DNA of 11,535 bases, taken from Phoronis ovalis (taxonomy: Eukaryota > Phoronida > Phoronidae). Shown piece by piece: positions 1 to 8,109 of this stretch. Under the pieces are notes generated by a model, which saw nothing but the letters and a program-made list of their open reading frames with translations, did no database searches and was not told the origin of the DNA. The position numbers were made by a program, and so were the translations under genes. Position 1 is the stretch's first letter; each line of letters begins with the position of its first letter. Location of the stretch: assembly GCA_028565635.1 (NCBI GenBank), contig JAOXYB010052412.1, forward strand, positions 1-11,535, in the 5' to 3' direction.

Positions 1-54
1 ATCGCGATTAAAGTTTGGCTAAATTTTTTATCTAGCTAATATTTTAATCGCGAT
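1..54. repeat. 12-bp perfect inverted repeat at window edge
   Basis: The first 12 bases (atcgcgattaaa) recur as an exact reverse complement at 43-54, separated by a 30-base AT-rich spacer. The arm contains the self-complementary core aatcgcgatt. It could be the end of a small foldback or MITE-type element cut by the window edge, or a plain palindromic repeat. No target duplication can be judged because the left flank is missing. Confidence 0.6.
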
Positions 55-1013
55 TGCCCGTGTGAACAAAGCTTTAGCTTCCAGTTAAGCAAAACTGGTA
101 AAGAATGTTGAAAATTTGGACAGAGATTTAAGAAAATATTATTTGTTTTTATACTAATCACCTGAAGTATTATTGTTATTTATTGTATGGGCGTGTGAAT
201 AACGAGGAAATACCTGGTGAAACATAGTTTTGCTTTCAGTAACATTCTTATTCAATTGGTCAGTACATACAACCAGTTAGTCTGTGGCTAGTAATAAATG
301 CAGATTTAAATCAAAATAAAAGACAGAAATTTTGTGGGTGTTTAAGAGGTTAGACTAGATTATTCCTTTTGTTTATAATAAAGTTCTAACAAAATCTAAA
401 GATAGCGCACTGAAAAAATACTTTATACTTGATCCGTTACGAAGAAGAATATTAAAATAAGTATGAAAAACATTGTCTTTCCGAGTCATGAATTCACTAT
501 AGAATAAAATCAACTTCAAGGTCTGAAACAAGTATAGTTGTAAGCATTGTATTGTCTAAAACATATCAATTGATGATATAAATAAAACTCTAATAACATT
601 ACTTCTTTCAATAGATTCTATGCCATTTTCGAAGGATAATTTGATTTAAAAATAACACAGAAAATTGTCAGGGTAAACAGTTAAAACGTCTTAATAAAAA
701 GCATTTTTGATTTTTAATAGGAAAATTCTATTGAATCCCTAATTAAAACATTGGCGTCCTATATATATATATATAATACCGTCCGATCCGTCTGGTATTG
801 GATATTTACTCGATCGTAAGTATGCTAATGCCTAATAAACACTCCTAGTTTAATGGGAATTTTTCCTGACATGTTTATACAATTTATGTGTATTGACAAA
901 AGGTTAAAGTTTATAATTCATAATTTGGAAAACCTTGTAACCCGGATTTTATCTTATCGTAGATAACAATAACATTGAAATGTAAATACCCGGGGGTACT
1001 GTCATTCAAAGTC
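55..1013. other. AT-rich non-coding stretch
   Basis: No reading frame of useful length, splice-flanked coding block or RNA gene is visible on either strand. The only ordered sequence is the short AT microsatellite at 760-775. Confidence 0.6.
760..775. repeat. (TA)n microsatellite
   Basis: An uninterrupted TA dinucleotide run of eight units, ending in taatacc. Simple sequence with no sign of function. Confidence 0.85.
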
Positions 1014-1037
1014 ACTATATATATATATATATATAGT
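1014..1037. repeat. (TA)n run inside a perfect 24-bp palindrome
   Basis: A TA run of ten units (1016-1035) is bounded by ac on the left and gt on the right, so the whole 24 bases is self-complementary and could extrude as a cruciform. It is most simply a microsatellite that happens to have symmetrical borders. Confidence 0.8.
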
Positions 1038-1065
1038 ATAAATTTTTCCATATTTACAAATTAGT

Positions 1066-1190
1066 TTTACACAGGGTATCTATTTCAGGAGAGTTGTTTA
1101 CAACAGGATATCTTTTTCATGCTTTTTCATTTACGACAGGATCTATTTTTGGTGATCTTTATTTACCACAGGATCAGGGTCTTTACCCTG
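1066..1190 (+). repeat. diverged minisatellite, about 32-bp unit, four copies
   Basis: The core TTTACNACAGGATC, or a close variant, begins at 1066, 1097, 1130 and 1162, giving periods of 31, 33 and 32 bases. Each core is followed by a T-rich stretch (tatctatttc, tatctttttca, tctatttttgg). The last copy runs into a short hairpin (cagggt, loop cttt, accctg; 1175-1190). The copies differ by several substitutions each, so the array is old. No function can be assigned. Confidence 0.75.
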
Positions 1191-2523
1191 GGTCGCACAC
1201 CCCTACCAATTTAATTTTCTGTCAAGTAACCCCTCGGGCTCCTTGCCCACAGCTTTTTGTACTACATGTATAAAGAACAAACATAAACCAAGTACAAATA
1301 TTGACACGATTATCTTATGTCTTGTTTCATGTTTACACATAATATTATCCGCTTGAAAGAAATCGAGCAGAAATATATTTTCTAGTAATAGTTCATGGTT
1401 TTCCCTTAAATTTAGTGCGGGCGGCTTTTTAATTAATTTTAATCGATGTCATTAGTCTCTGCAGATACATATTGAAAAAACATATGACATCTTGTGGCTA
1501 TCCTATTATAGTCAACGAAAGAATACGAATACTATTTTTCTATGCACGAGGACAATTATTCACAGCGATTATGTAAAGGGGACATACTGGTAAATGTACA
1601 GCTGACCGATACCTTTAGCTGCACATAGCTGCATAAAGATGATTATACAATTGTCTGCATAGTAAGACATTCATCACAAACAGTGAGGTAACAAAAGACA
1701 GCCGTGATTTAGTTAATTTGATTAACAATTATAATTAATAGCTTGTTACTACATAGTATACTATTTTAAAACATTGTATCGAGGTCTCCCCCTAGTGGTG
1801 AACCGTCGAAAGTACATATCTCCTTTTTATTATATACCTCACTCTGACACTGCGCTCATTCGACAATTCCCAGTCACATGTTAATAGGTGAATTTGGGCG
1901 GTGGTGAATAATTCTGATATTTGCATATGCACTGCTTTCAAGAAGTGTCGACCCATTTCCTCTTTAGAAACACAAGTTATGCCTTTCCAGATGAACACCA
2001 CGTTTTATGGATTCTGTTGCCGAAGAATTAGTTTTAATGCATCGCGCAACTTTTTTAATAGTCCTTTTTAAAAGGTAAAACAAAAAATAGGTTACCGATT
2101 TACTTTTGAGTTTTTCGAACTGTTATTTTACATTGCTTTCAATGAGACATATGATTCAATAAATGGATAGTTATCGAGGCTGCTGATAATCGCACGTCTT
2201 GAAATCGAGCTGCGACAAATTATCCTTTTTAACATCTTTTAAGTCTTTTAATAACGTCTTTATTACGACTTATGGGTATCATCTGTGAATCTTCTAATAC
2301 AGCTGAGTCTAATAATTTTAAACATTTCATGGTTTTACGATAACTAAGTCAGTGACTGTTTTCCCGCCATTTTGTTTTCTTCGTACTACTCAGGTGGACG
2401 ACTAATAGTTGAAAGGTGTGCTGTTGAATGTAATCATCGAACATTTTTTACATACAGTATCCTATCTGTCTCTTTCTAGCTAGAACTTGTACCGTTTAAC
2501 ACAATAACCTTAGCAATTTTCTT
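1191..2523. other. non-coding stretch, no feature recognised
   Basis: AT-rich sequence with frequent stops in all frames. One open stretch on the minus strand (1792-2001, 69 codons) has no recognisable motif, hydrophobicity pattern or splice context and is treated as chance. No RNA gene or transposon end could be supported here. Confidence 0.55.
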
Positions 2524-2630
2524 GGGTCTCTAGGGTCTCTAGTGACGTGTCTTAGCTGAAACTCTGGTCGGCCCAGAGCGACTGCCAGAGGACAGTAACA
2601 TACTTTTACTCTTATGGTATTACACGTCAC
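2524..2630. repeat. tandem 9-mer and nested inverted repeats
   Basis: The 9-mer gggtctcta is repeated back to back at 2524-2541. Directly after it, gtgacgtgt (2542-2550) is matched by its exact reverse complement acacgtcac at 2622-2630. Between these arms lies a second perfect stem, ctctgg (2562-2567) with ccagag (2573-2578) and a 5-base loop. The block could be a small foldback element or a structured 5' part of the retrotransposon that starts downstream. The sequence does not decide between these. Confidence 0.5.
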
Positions 2631-2918
2631 CCCTGATTAGATTGTATACTTATTTAGTTATTTAATTATATACATCAGCAAAAATTCTTTGTCGTGTTCT
2701 TCATTGCAATTTATGATGGTGCATTGATCTCTCTACGTGTTTTAAGACTTTTGTGAATATTTAGTGACATTGATCAAGTGATTGTGTGCTTGTTATTTGA
2801 ATTGTGATACATTACTTCAGCTCTATCTGGATTTGACTTTATCACTACTTAGAAGTTAGTATTCCTATTAGAGGATTTATCTTATATTCATTCATCTTAT
2901 TTATTGTCAGTGTTAACA
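2631..2918 (+). other. probable 5' untranslated part of the retrotransposon
   Basis: No open frame with a recognisable product lies here. The segment ends directly at the ATG that opens the hydrophobic leader, and an in-frame TAG sits at 2850-2852, so translation in that frame cannot start further upstream. A non-LTR element with 5' sequence this complete should carry an untranslated leader and internal promoter. The true 5' end and any target-site duplication could not be placed, so this label is by position only. Confidence 0.35.
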
Positions 2919-3030
2919 ATGAATGGCGTAGGCTTGCTAGTAATATTTATTGTACTATGTTTTGTATTCCCAACTACACTTACTGCTATGCATACTACTA
3001 AGTGGTGATATACATATCAACCCAGGACCT
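2919..3030 (+). pseudogene. hydrophobic leader and 2A-like motif of the retrotransposon
   Basis: The ATG at 2919 has A at -3 and is the first ATG after an in-frame stop at 2850. It opens 29 codons with a hydrophobic core (LLVIFIVLCFVF, residues 6-17) resembling a signal or membrane segment, ending at a TGA (3006-3008). One base out of frame, at 3004-3030, the sequence reads GDIHINPGP, close to the ribosome-skipping 2A consensus D-x-E-x-N-P-G-P. A net one-base frameshift therefore separates leader and motif, and the consensus Glu is replaced by His. It is known that several APE-type non-LTR elements carry 2A-like sequences at the N-terminus of an ORF, where they release the leader co-translationally. 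Here the frameshift and the His make activity unlikely. Confidence 0.75.
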
Positions 3031-3389
3031 TCCATGTATACATGCGGGATTTGTGAGCCATCAGTCATCAGATAATCTTAAATTTATTTCCTGTGTTTCA
3101 TGCGACTCATGGATTCATATTGAGTGCTGTAATAGTACAAATAGACAGTATAACAAGCTGAGTAAATCTGCAGATCGCCGGTATTGACCCAACTGAATCC
3201 CAAAGACAAATTTGCAAGTTATGCCATAGAACTGTTGCAACCAACCACCGAGCTATTCAATGCGAGACCTGCAATATTCACTTCCATATTGGATGATGTA
3301 ACATTAACCCTAGAGACTTCAATATAATTAAAAACAGTGCTTCTACATGGCACTGCACTACCTGCATACTACCAAACTTTTCAGACTAA
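3031..3389 (+). pseudogene. PHD-like zinc finger region of the retrotransposon
   Basis: Three frames together spell Cys-rich finger pieces. The first is CGIC (3043-3054), followed after a frameshift by CVSCDSWIHIECC (3092-3130), a standard CxxC...CxxCxxWxHxxC arrangement. A second begins with CKLC (3213-3224), then CETC (3261-3272), His codons at 3279 and 3285, a Cys at 3297, and WHCTTC (3348-3365) followed by PNFSD. In the second finger the expected Trp is His, and a TGA (3294-3296) stands where the first finger has Cys. Such fingers are common near the N-terminus of CR1/L2-like proteins and are presumed to bind nucleic acid or chromatin. Whether these are two fingers or one and a half is unclear because the first lacks its own WxCxxC end. 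Confidence 0.8.
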
Positions 3390-3433
3390 TTTTTTGAAAA
3401 TGCTCTTATTTAAACACATCAAATCCATTCGAA

Positions 3434-3457
3434 TCTCTCTGTCTCTCTCTCTCTCTC
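3434..3457. repeat. (TC)n microsatellite within the retrotransposon
   Basis: A TC run broken by a single G lies between the finger region and the endonuclease. The frame of the finger region (PNFSD) differs from that of the endonuclease start, and slippage in this run is a natural cause of the shift. Confidence 0.8.
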
Positions 3458-3540
3458 AATCTGATTTAGAGGCGAATGAAGTAGAAACTCAATCACAGCC
3501 TAATAAACAGAAGAATAACTATCAGAAATCTAAGTCTAAA

Positions 3541-4231
3541 CCTCGACCCATAAAACTACTGGTAATCAACTGTCAGAGTATAAACAGTGTCAGGAAACGT
3601 AGTCAGTTTATCTCAACAATCGATGATCTTTTGGACTGATTCTCACCTATAGATGACTATGTTAAGACTGGTGAAACATTTCAAATTGATTATGATGTAT
3701 ATAGAAAAGACCGTAATCTAAACGGCGGCGGTGTATTCCTGGCAGTGAAGAAAAGCTTAATTTCAACGATTCAACAGAGTGTATACGGGCTAAGATAGAG
3801 ATGAAGGGAGCGAAGACTGTCATCCTTGGGTCTTTCTATAGACCATCCAACAATGATGTAAAACCACTAACTGCACTACGTGAAACTCTTAACATTATCA
3901 GACACAAAAAATCTCTTCATGAATAATACTAGCCGGTGACTTCAACCTACCCAACACAGACTGGGAAAACGACAGTGTCAAATCCAACCCACAGTATGGC
4001 AATAATATAAACCAACAGCTATTAAATATATGTCAAGATCATTGTCTTACACATATTGTAAACGAACCTACTCACCAACAGAACATACTAGATCTTATTC
4101 TTAAAACACATCCCGACCTAACAAGAAATATTGATATCAAATATGGAATCGCCGACTACGACGTAGTAACAGCAGGCTTCAAAATTCCAGCATGGTACCA
4201 AGAGAAGTCATCTAGAAAGGTGTATCTATAA
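3541..4231 (+). pseudogene. AP-like endonuclease domain of the retrotransposon, inactivated
   Basis: The domain nicks target DNA to prime reverse transcription. Visible blocks are KLLVINCQSI (from 3553, including the motif Asn at 3568), YDVYRKDR and GGGVFLAVK (3691-3753), VILGSFYRPS (about 3819-3848), ILAGDFNLP (3926-3952), NILDLIL (about 4082-4102) and GIADYDVV (4145-4168). The last corresponds to the family's S-D-H catalytic motif, but Ser is Ala and His is Tyr (tac at 4157-4159). Between DLLD, which ends at a TGA (3637-3639), and YDVYRKDR the sequence is shorter than usual and no clear S/T-E-T-W-L block with the catalytic Glu is present, so a deletion is likely. Further breaks are TAG 3796-3798, TAA 3924-3926 and TAA 4229-4231, plus at least two frame changes. 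Confidence 0.9.
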
Positions 4232-4678
4232 CGGAAAGCCAACATGGACACTATCAAGGAAGGTATGAAAAGAAGTGATGAATTTATGTCCTCTGATTAC
4301 ATGAATCAGATAGTTGAGTACAGCTGGAATCTATTGAAGGAAGCTATTATATCCACATGTTCCACAGAAAGCCATATCAACTCGCTTCAACATCCCATGG
4401 TTAACCCATACATCAAATGATTGATTAGGAAACGACAGAGGCTCTATAACAATGCCAAAAAACATAGTGATGCATCCAACTGGGCCAAATTCAGGCAAAT
4501 CAGGAATCTTATCAAAAAACAACTTGAAGAATCTCACTCACATTATGTAAATGGTCTACTAGAAGAAGATCCTGAAAATAAATCTAGTACAATCACAAAG
4601 AAGTTATGGTCCTACATAAGAAGTCTACGAAATGACTCAACAGGTATACCACCCCTCAAGAAAGGTGAAGACTTTTAA
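4232..4678 (+). pseudogene. endonuclease-RT linker of the retrotransposon
   Basis: This is the same frame as the end of the endonuclease. It opens with RKANMDTIKEGMKRSDEF and continues through a TGA (4418-4420) into the basic stretch LIRKRQRLYNNAKKH and LWSYIRSLRND. A stretch with R/K-R-x-L-Y-x-x-A-K-K and a following W-K-x-R conserved spacing is usual between endonuclease and polymerase in Jockey-superfamily elements. The frame ends at TAA 4676-4678. The polymerase continues one frame over, so an indel lies just before (about 4660-4678). Confidence 0.8.
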
Positions 4679-5302
4679 AATCTCTAATACTAAAGACAAA
4701 CCTGAAATTCTTAACTCGCAGTATCAATCTGCATTTACAAGAGAGTCTACAGAAAATATTCCAACACTGATTCCAAGTACTGTCCCAAAGATGCCAATAT
4801 TCCAAGTAACAACTAACGGAGTTACTAAACTACTCAACAAGTTGAAGATCGCTAAGGCACCGGAACCTGATCAAAGTCCCAACAAAATCCTAAGGCACGC
4901 TGCCGAAGAAGAAATAGCCCCCGTGCTAACAGTCCTTTTCAATCAATCTTTTCTGAAATCCCAAGTTCCATCTGACTGGACAAATGCAAACGTGGTTGCA
5001 ATATTCAAGAAAGGCGACAAATCTGATCTAGCAAACTATCGCCTATAAAGCTAGTATCCCTAACATCGATTTGTTGTAAGTTACTGGAGCACATTATCCA
5101 CACTAACATCATGAAGCACATAGAAATCAATTCTGTCCTAATAAACTATAAACATGGTTTCAGATCCGGCCACTCGTGTGAATCTCAACTAATCATGACT
5201 ACCGAGGACATTGGTAGAAAACTGGATCAAGGTCATCAAGTGGATTTGACTGTCTTCAATTTTTCCAAGGCATTTGATACCGTACCACACTACGGAATTA
5301 AT
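4679..5302 (+). pseudogene. reverse transcriptase, N-terminal half (motifs 1 to A), inactivated
   Basis: Recognisable polymerase blocks are LNSQYQSAFTRE, KIAKAPEPDQSPNKIL (normally KAPGPD; Gly is Glu here), PVLTVLFNQS, VPSDWTNANVVAIFKKGDKSD and ANYR. A one-base loss at about 5041-5046 ends this frame (TAA 5046-5048). The next frame carries KLVSLTSICCKLLEHII, NYKHGFRSGHSCESQL and the motif A segment FNFSKAFDTVPH. In motif A the catalytic Asp codon is aat, Asn (5258-5260). About ten residues normally found between VPH and HYGI appear deleted. The frame is broken after GIN (ending 5302) by the nested DNA transposon, and the matching INDQII resumes at 9564. Confidence 0.92.
5298..5301. repeat. 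left target-site duplication, TTAA
   Basis: This TTAA matches the TTAA at 9565-9568. Taking it as the duplication gives gapless alignment of the two transposon ends. The identical flank is really aattaat (5296-5302 and 9563-9569), and because that core is palindromic a 6- or 7-bp duplication cannot be excluded. Confidence 0.7.
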
Positions 5303-5382
5303 TGCTGGTTTCAGAGACATTCAGACGGTCCCTATAGAAAGCCGGCGGATGGGGGTCAACGGATTTCGACCAAATTTGGCAC
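5302..5382 (+). repeat. left terminal inverted repeat of the DNA transposon
   Basis: This end aligns with the reverse complement of 9495-9564. Shared blocks are tttc-gag, tcagacgg, ccggcgga, ggggg, caacggatttc and ttggcac. By hand about 56 of 69 aligned bases agree. The left copy has an extra segment of about ten bases (within 5329-5340) and one extra base near 5356. Confidence 0.88.
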
Positions 5383-5449
5383 GAAGATATGTAGGAAGAA
5401 TTTGTTATGATGTGCACAACTTGCGATTTTTGCAACTATTCCAAACTCC

Positions 5450-5487
5450 TTTTTGGGACCCCTCTTTTTGGGACCCCTCTTTTTGGG
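5450..5487 (+). repeat. 15-bp tandem repeat, two and a half copies
   Basis: The unit tttttgggacccctc occurs at 5450-5464 and 5465-5479, then partially at 5480-5487. It lies just inside the left transposon end, a common place for subterminal repeats. No matching inverted copy is seen near the right end, only a single related cccctcttttt at about 9219. Confidence 0.85.
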
Positions 5488-6194
5488 GCTCAAAATGGCC
5501 CTCAAATTAATGGTAAAATAGCATATATTGATATATTTTTATAGAAAAATGTGCAAACCGACTTACATAAACATTTTTATTTTTCAAGGGTTCATATAAG
5601 ATAATTCAAAAAATATTTATGGCTCAGATATACTGATAGACATCCTCCAGAAGGCATTTTTATAGACCAGCGTTTTTGATGCCCAAAAAGTGACCTAAAT
5701 TTCAATCTTAATTTGTTTCGCAGCAAACACTGTTTGGTATAGTAACATACATTTTTATGAAGTTAAAGCATTATAGTAATGACATGCATTGTAAAAAGTC
5801 ATAGTTTTAGGCAATATCTTTGTGAAATAATAATCTCAAACATTTTCTATAGAATTAATTGGATGTAATAACATTCAAACGCAGCACATGTTTGTGGTTA
5901 TATCGGAATCATATAGTACCTGGAAATGAATTATATGTTATACACACTTATACTTACTTCTTATCTTAATAAATTGTACATGTGGTGCTTAGACTTTTAA
6001 TTTTTCCTTTTATTATAAAGAACCCAGCAGTTCTAAAAGTATGATTTATCTCCCTTCATGATTGATAGACAGGTTCCTATAGCATAGTCGGACAATACTT
6101 CCTGTGTGATAAATTGCTGTGAGAGCTGAACAGGAAAGGTTGGTTTTACATTTGCTGACAACCTTTTGCATATATTTAAAAAAAAAATCATATC
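5488..6194. other. transposon interior, non-coding, upstream of the captured or carried gene
   Basis: AT-rich with stops in every frame and no recognisable coding block. By position it would hold the promoter and any 5' untranslated exon of the gene that starts at 6195, but no core promoter element stands out. Confidence 0.5.
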
Positions 6195-6936
6195 ATGAGT
6201 TGTTCCTTTACTAAAGGAGATTGGGGTCCTTGTGGAGTTAGTTCAAAAACTACAATGCCTGATAAGCAAGTTATTTCTCTGGCATCATGTGTGAAGGACA
6301 AAACCACATATTTGTAAAGGATAAAAACTACTGCTGTTAAAAACCCTATCAAGGAATACCAGTTAATAGCAAATCGGGCTGAATATTACAGTTTAGATTT
6401 GAGAGATATTAAGCAAATGACTGTCTGTCCCAGATACGGAATATTGTTTTCAATGGGTTTCGAACCTCGTACAACATGCAGCTCCAATATGCACAGTGGA
6501 TTTAGAAGAAAATTAGTCATACCTATCGTGGTAAATTTACATCTGTCCGAACATATTTTAAATCAACTGGAGAAAAAAATCCTTTTGGCTCAGGTAAGGC
6601 TTTTTAAAGAAATTAAGCAATGGATTTGTTCATGAATGAAAGGTAAGGTAGTGTTCAAGGGAAGAACGTAACACGGAGGCTTGTTATCCCGGGGCTGTTA
6701 GGCTTCCAGCTATATAGGGATTTGCGTCCCAAGTGGCTCCAGCTTTTTACAAAATTAGCGGAGAGGATCTGTTTTCTTTATCAAAGTAGTGAATGTTTTA
6801 TAAATAAGACGTGTTGATCTGGTTTTTGACCAAAATAAATAGGTAGACCAGCAAAAAAAGTTAAGTAAACCAGTTTTTAGAAGGAAAAAAATAGTCTGTT
6901 TTTGTTTAACTTGGGCCGCACAATGTGTTATGAAGT

Positions 6937-7207
6937 CCCTCCCCTGGGCTTGCTATCTGGCCACTATCTGTAATAAGTCATAAATAGCTATCATATGAAA
7001 ATATACTAGGTGTGTACTTGTCTAGAAATCATTGCTACTCCATATCATGTTACTTGGATAAAAATATAATAGTTCTCCACTTCTCCCCCTCCCCTGCGCT
7101 TGCTATCTGACCACTATCTGTAATAAGTCATGAATAGCTGTCATATGACAATATTCTGTCTATAAAGCATTGCTATTCTGTATCATGTTACTTGGATAAA
7201 AATATAA
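6937..7207 (+). repeat. direct duplication of about 130 bp in the intron
   Basis: Unit 1 (6937-7069) and unit 2 (7087-7207) both start ccctcccctg and share cttgctatctg, ccactatctgtaataagtca and tgttacttggataaaaatat. Their starts are 150 bases apart. Unit 2 lacks about 12 bases (the ctaggtgtgtac region of unit 1) and carries scattered substitutions. An 17-base spacer separates them. This is an internal tandem duplication predating much of the later mutation. Confidence 0.9.
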
Positions 7208-7685
7208 GCGATCAATCTTTTTGTAATAATATACATGATAAAAAAGATCAATGGCATATAGTCTGAGTAATAGCCAACAAATAGAACGTAACCACCAAAG
7301 CTCCACGGGAGAATGAAGATGTTGAAGGTTTTTCCTTAAATAAATAAAATGTGCATTATGTTTAAAATCAGTTATTTGATATACGTCAAAGGTTATACTT
7401 TAGCTATCTAACATACCTCAGTGGTTCTTGCTTGGCAAGTAGATGGTTGATAAAAGAAAACGGAAAGTGAGCCTTGGTCCTCCAGGCTCAAAAAAGTAAA
7501 TAAACATCCAATGTGTTTTCAACTTTTTTGAATATTGAGAAAAAAGAAGATTTTGCTTGTGAACTAATTATCAACTGCAGTCATAATTAACTTATTTGCG
7601 TAGAACTAGTTACTTACTAGAATTTTAAACTGGTCACTCTAAAGATATTAGTCCCAGGAGTTTACTTAAAGGTAAAACTGTGCCT

Positions 7686-7761
7686 GATATCACTATAGAT
7701 AAAGATTAAGTACATGCCTACAATTTTATTTGCAGGCATTTAATATCATAGTGAGATTATC
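7686..7761. repeat. imperfect stem-loop
   Basis: The arm gatatcactat (7686-7696) pairs with atagtgagattatc (7748-7761), allowing a small bulge. Inside it atgcct (7714-7719) pairs with aggcat (7734-7739). It could be a remnant foldback element in the intron. No loop conservation can be judged from one copy. Confidence 0.4.
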
Positions 7762-8109
7762 TTTTATATTGTTTATGATTTTCATCTCCTCTTGACAAAC
7801 ACTATTTTCAAAGTTTGCAACCAGGAGGACTCAAGTCAGTGTCTATGTGTAGAACTGTAATTTACTTCAAAATATTTTTTAAGTTGTAAAATATTCCATA
7901 AATATGTGAAAAAAAATAAACAAAAGTGTTTCTAATACCATCTATTTTTTTCAGTATTGTGCAAAAAGTGCAAAACTCTTTATTCATCATTGCCATAGGC
8001 TGTACCGCAATATTCACAAAAGTACAGAATGTGTCCTAATGTCAGGAACTATTTGAAGGATAAATTTAATGAGGGACCCATATCTAAAAAGAAAGCTCAC
8101 CCTGCACAG

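Larger units (their letters stand above)
6195..8109 (+). pseudogene. broken spliced gene inside the DNA transposon, function unknown
   Basis: Exon 1 runs from ATG 6195 to 6593, 133 codons with a single in-frame TAA (6315-6317). It begins MSCSFTKGDWGPCGV, includes NPIKEYQLIANRAEYYSLDL and MTVCPRYGILFSMGF, and ends NLHLSEHILNQLEKKI. The boundary cag/gtaagg is a consensus donor. The next acceptor, a pyrimidine tract ending tttttttcag at 7954, opens exon 2, which reads LCKKCKTLY, a TAG (7996-7998), then MCPNVRNYLKDKFNEGPISKKKAHPAQ. It ends at a second donor, cag/gtataag, at 8109/8110. Joining LCKKCK in frame needs one extra base from exon 1, and a shift in the 7-A run at 6573-6579 would supply it. 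Cys and His spacing suggests a zinc-binding fold. It vaguely resembles uncharacterised invertebrate proteins with a CPxHR-type motif, but I cannot name a family. Later exons were not found. Confidence 0.6.

Noticed and set aside
1014-1037. AT palindrome as a transposon or replication origin
   Set aside because: A dinucleotide run is always self-complementary. The ac/gt borders alone are not evidence.
1792-2001. 69-codon minus-strand frame
   Set aside because: No motif, no splice context, no conserved-looking composition.
3294-3296. TGA at a Cys position read as possible selenocysteine
   Set aside because: Many other stops and frameshifts surround it, so simple decay explains it. No SECIS-like structure was identified.
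4331-4537. 68-codon minus-strand frame
   Set aside because: Antisense shadow of the endonuclease-RT linker of the retrotransposon.
5298-5302. Target duplication of 7 bp (aattaat), suggesting a hAT- or P-type transposon
   Set aside because: Possible but less favoured: it puts the two ends out of register by one base, whereas TTAA (or ATTAAT) gives gapless end alignment. The palindromic core prevents a firm decision.
5274-5510. 78-codon + strand frame with a repetitive PFWDPSFWDPSFWG stretch
   Set aside because: It joins out-of-frame RT sequence to the transposon end. The protein repeat is only the 15-bp DNA repeat translated.
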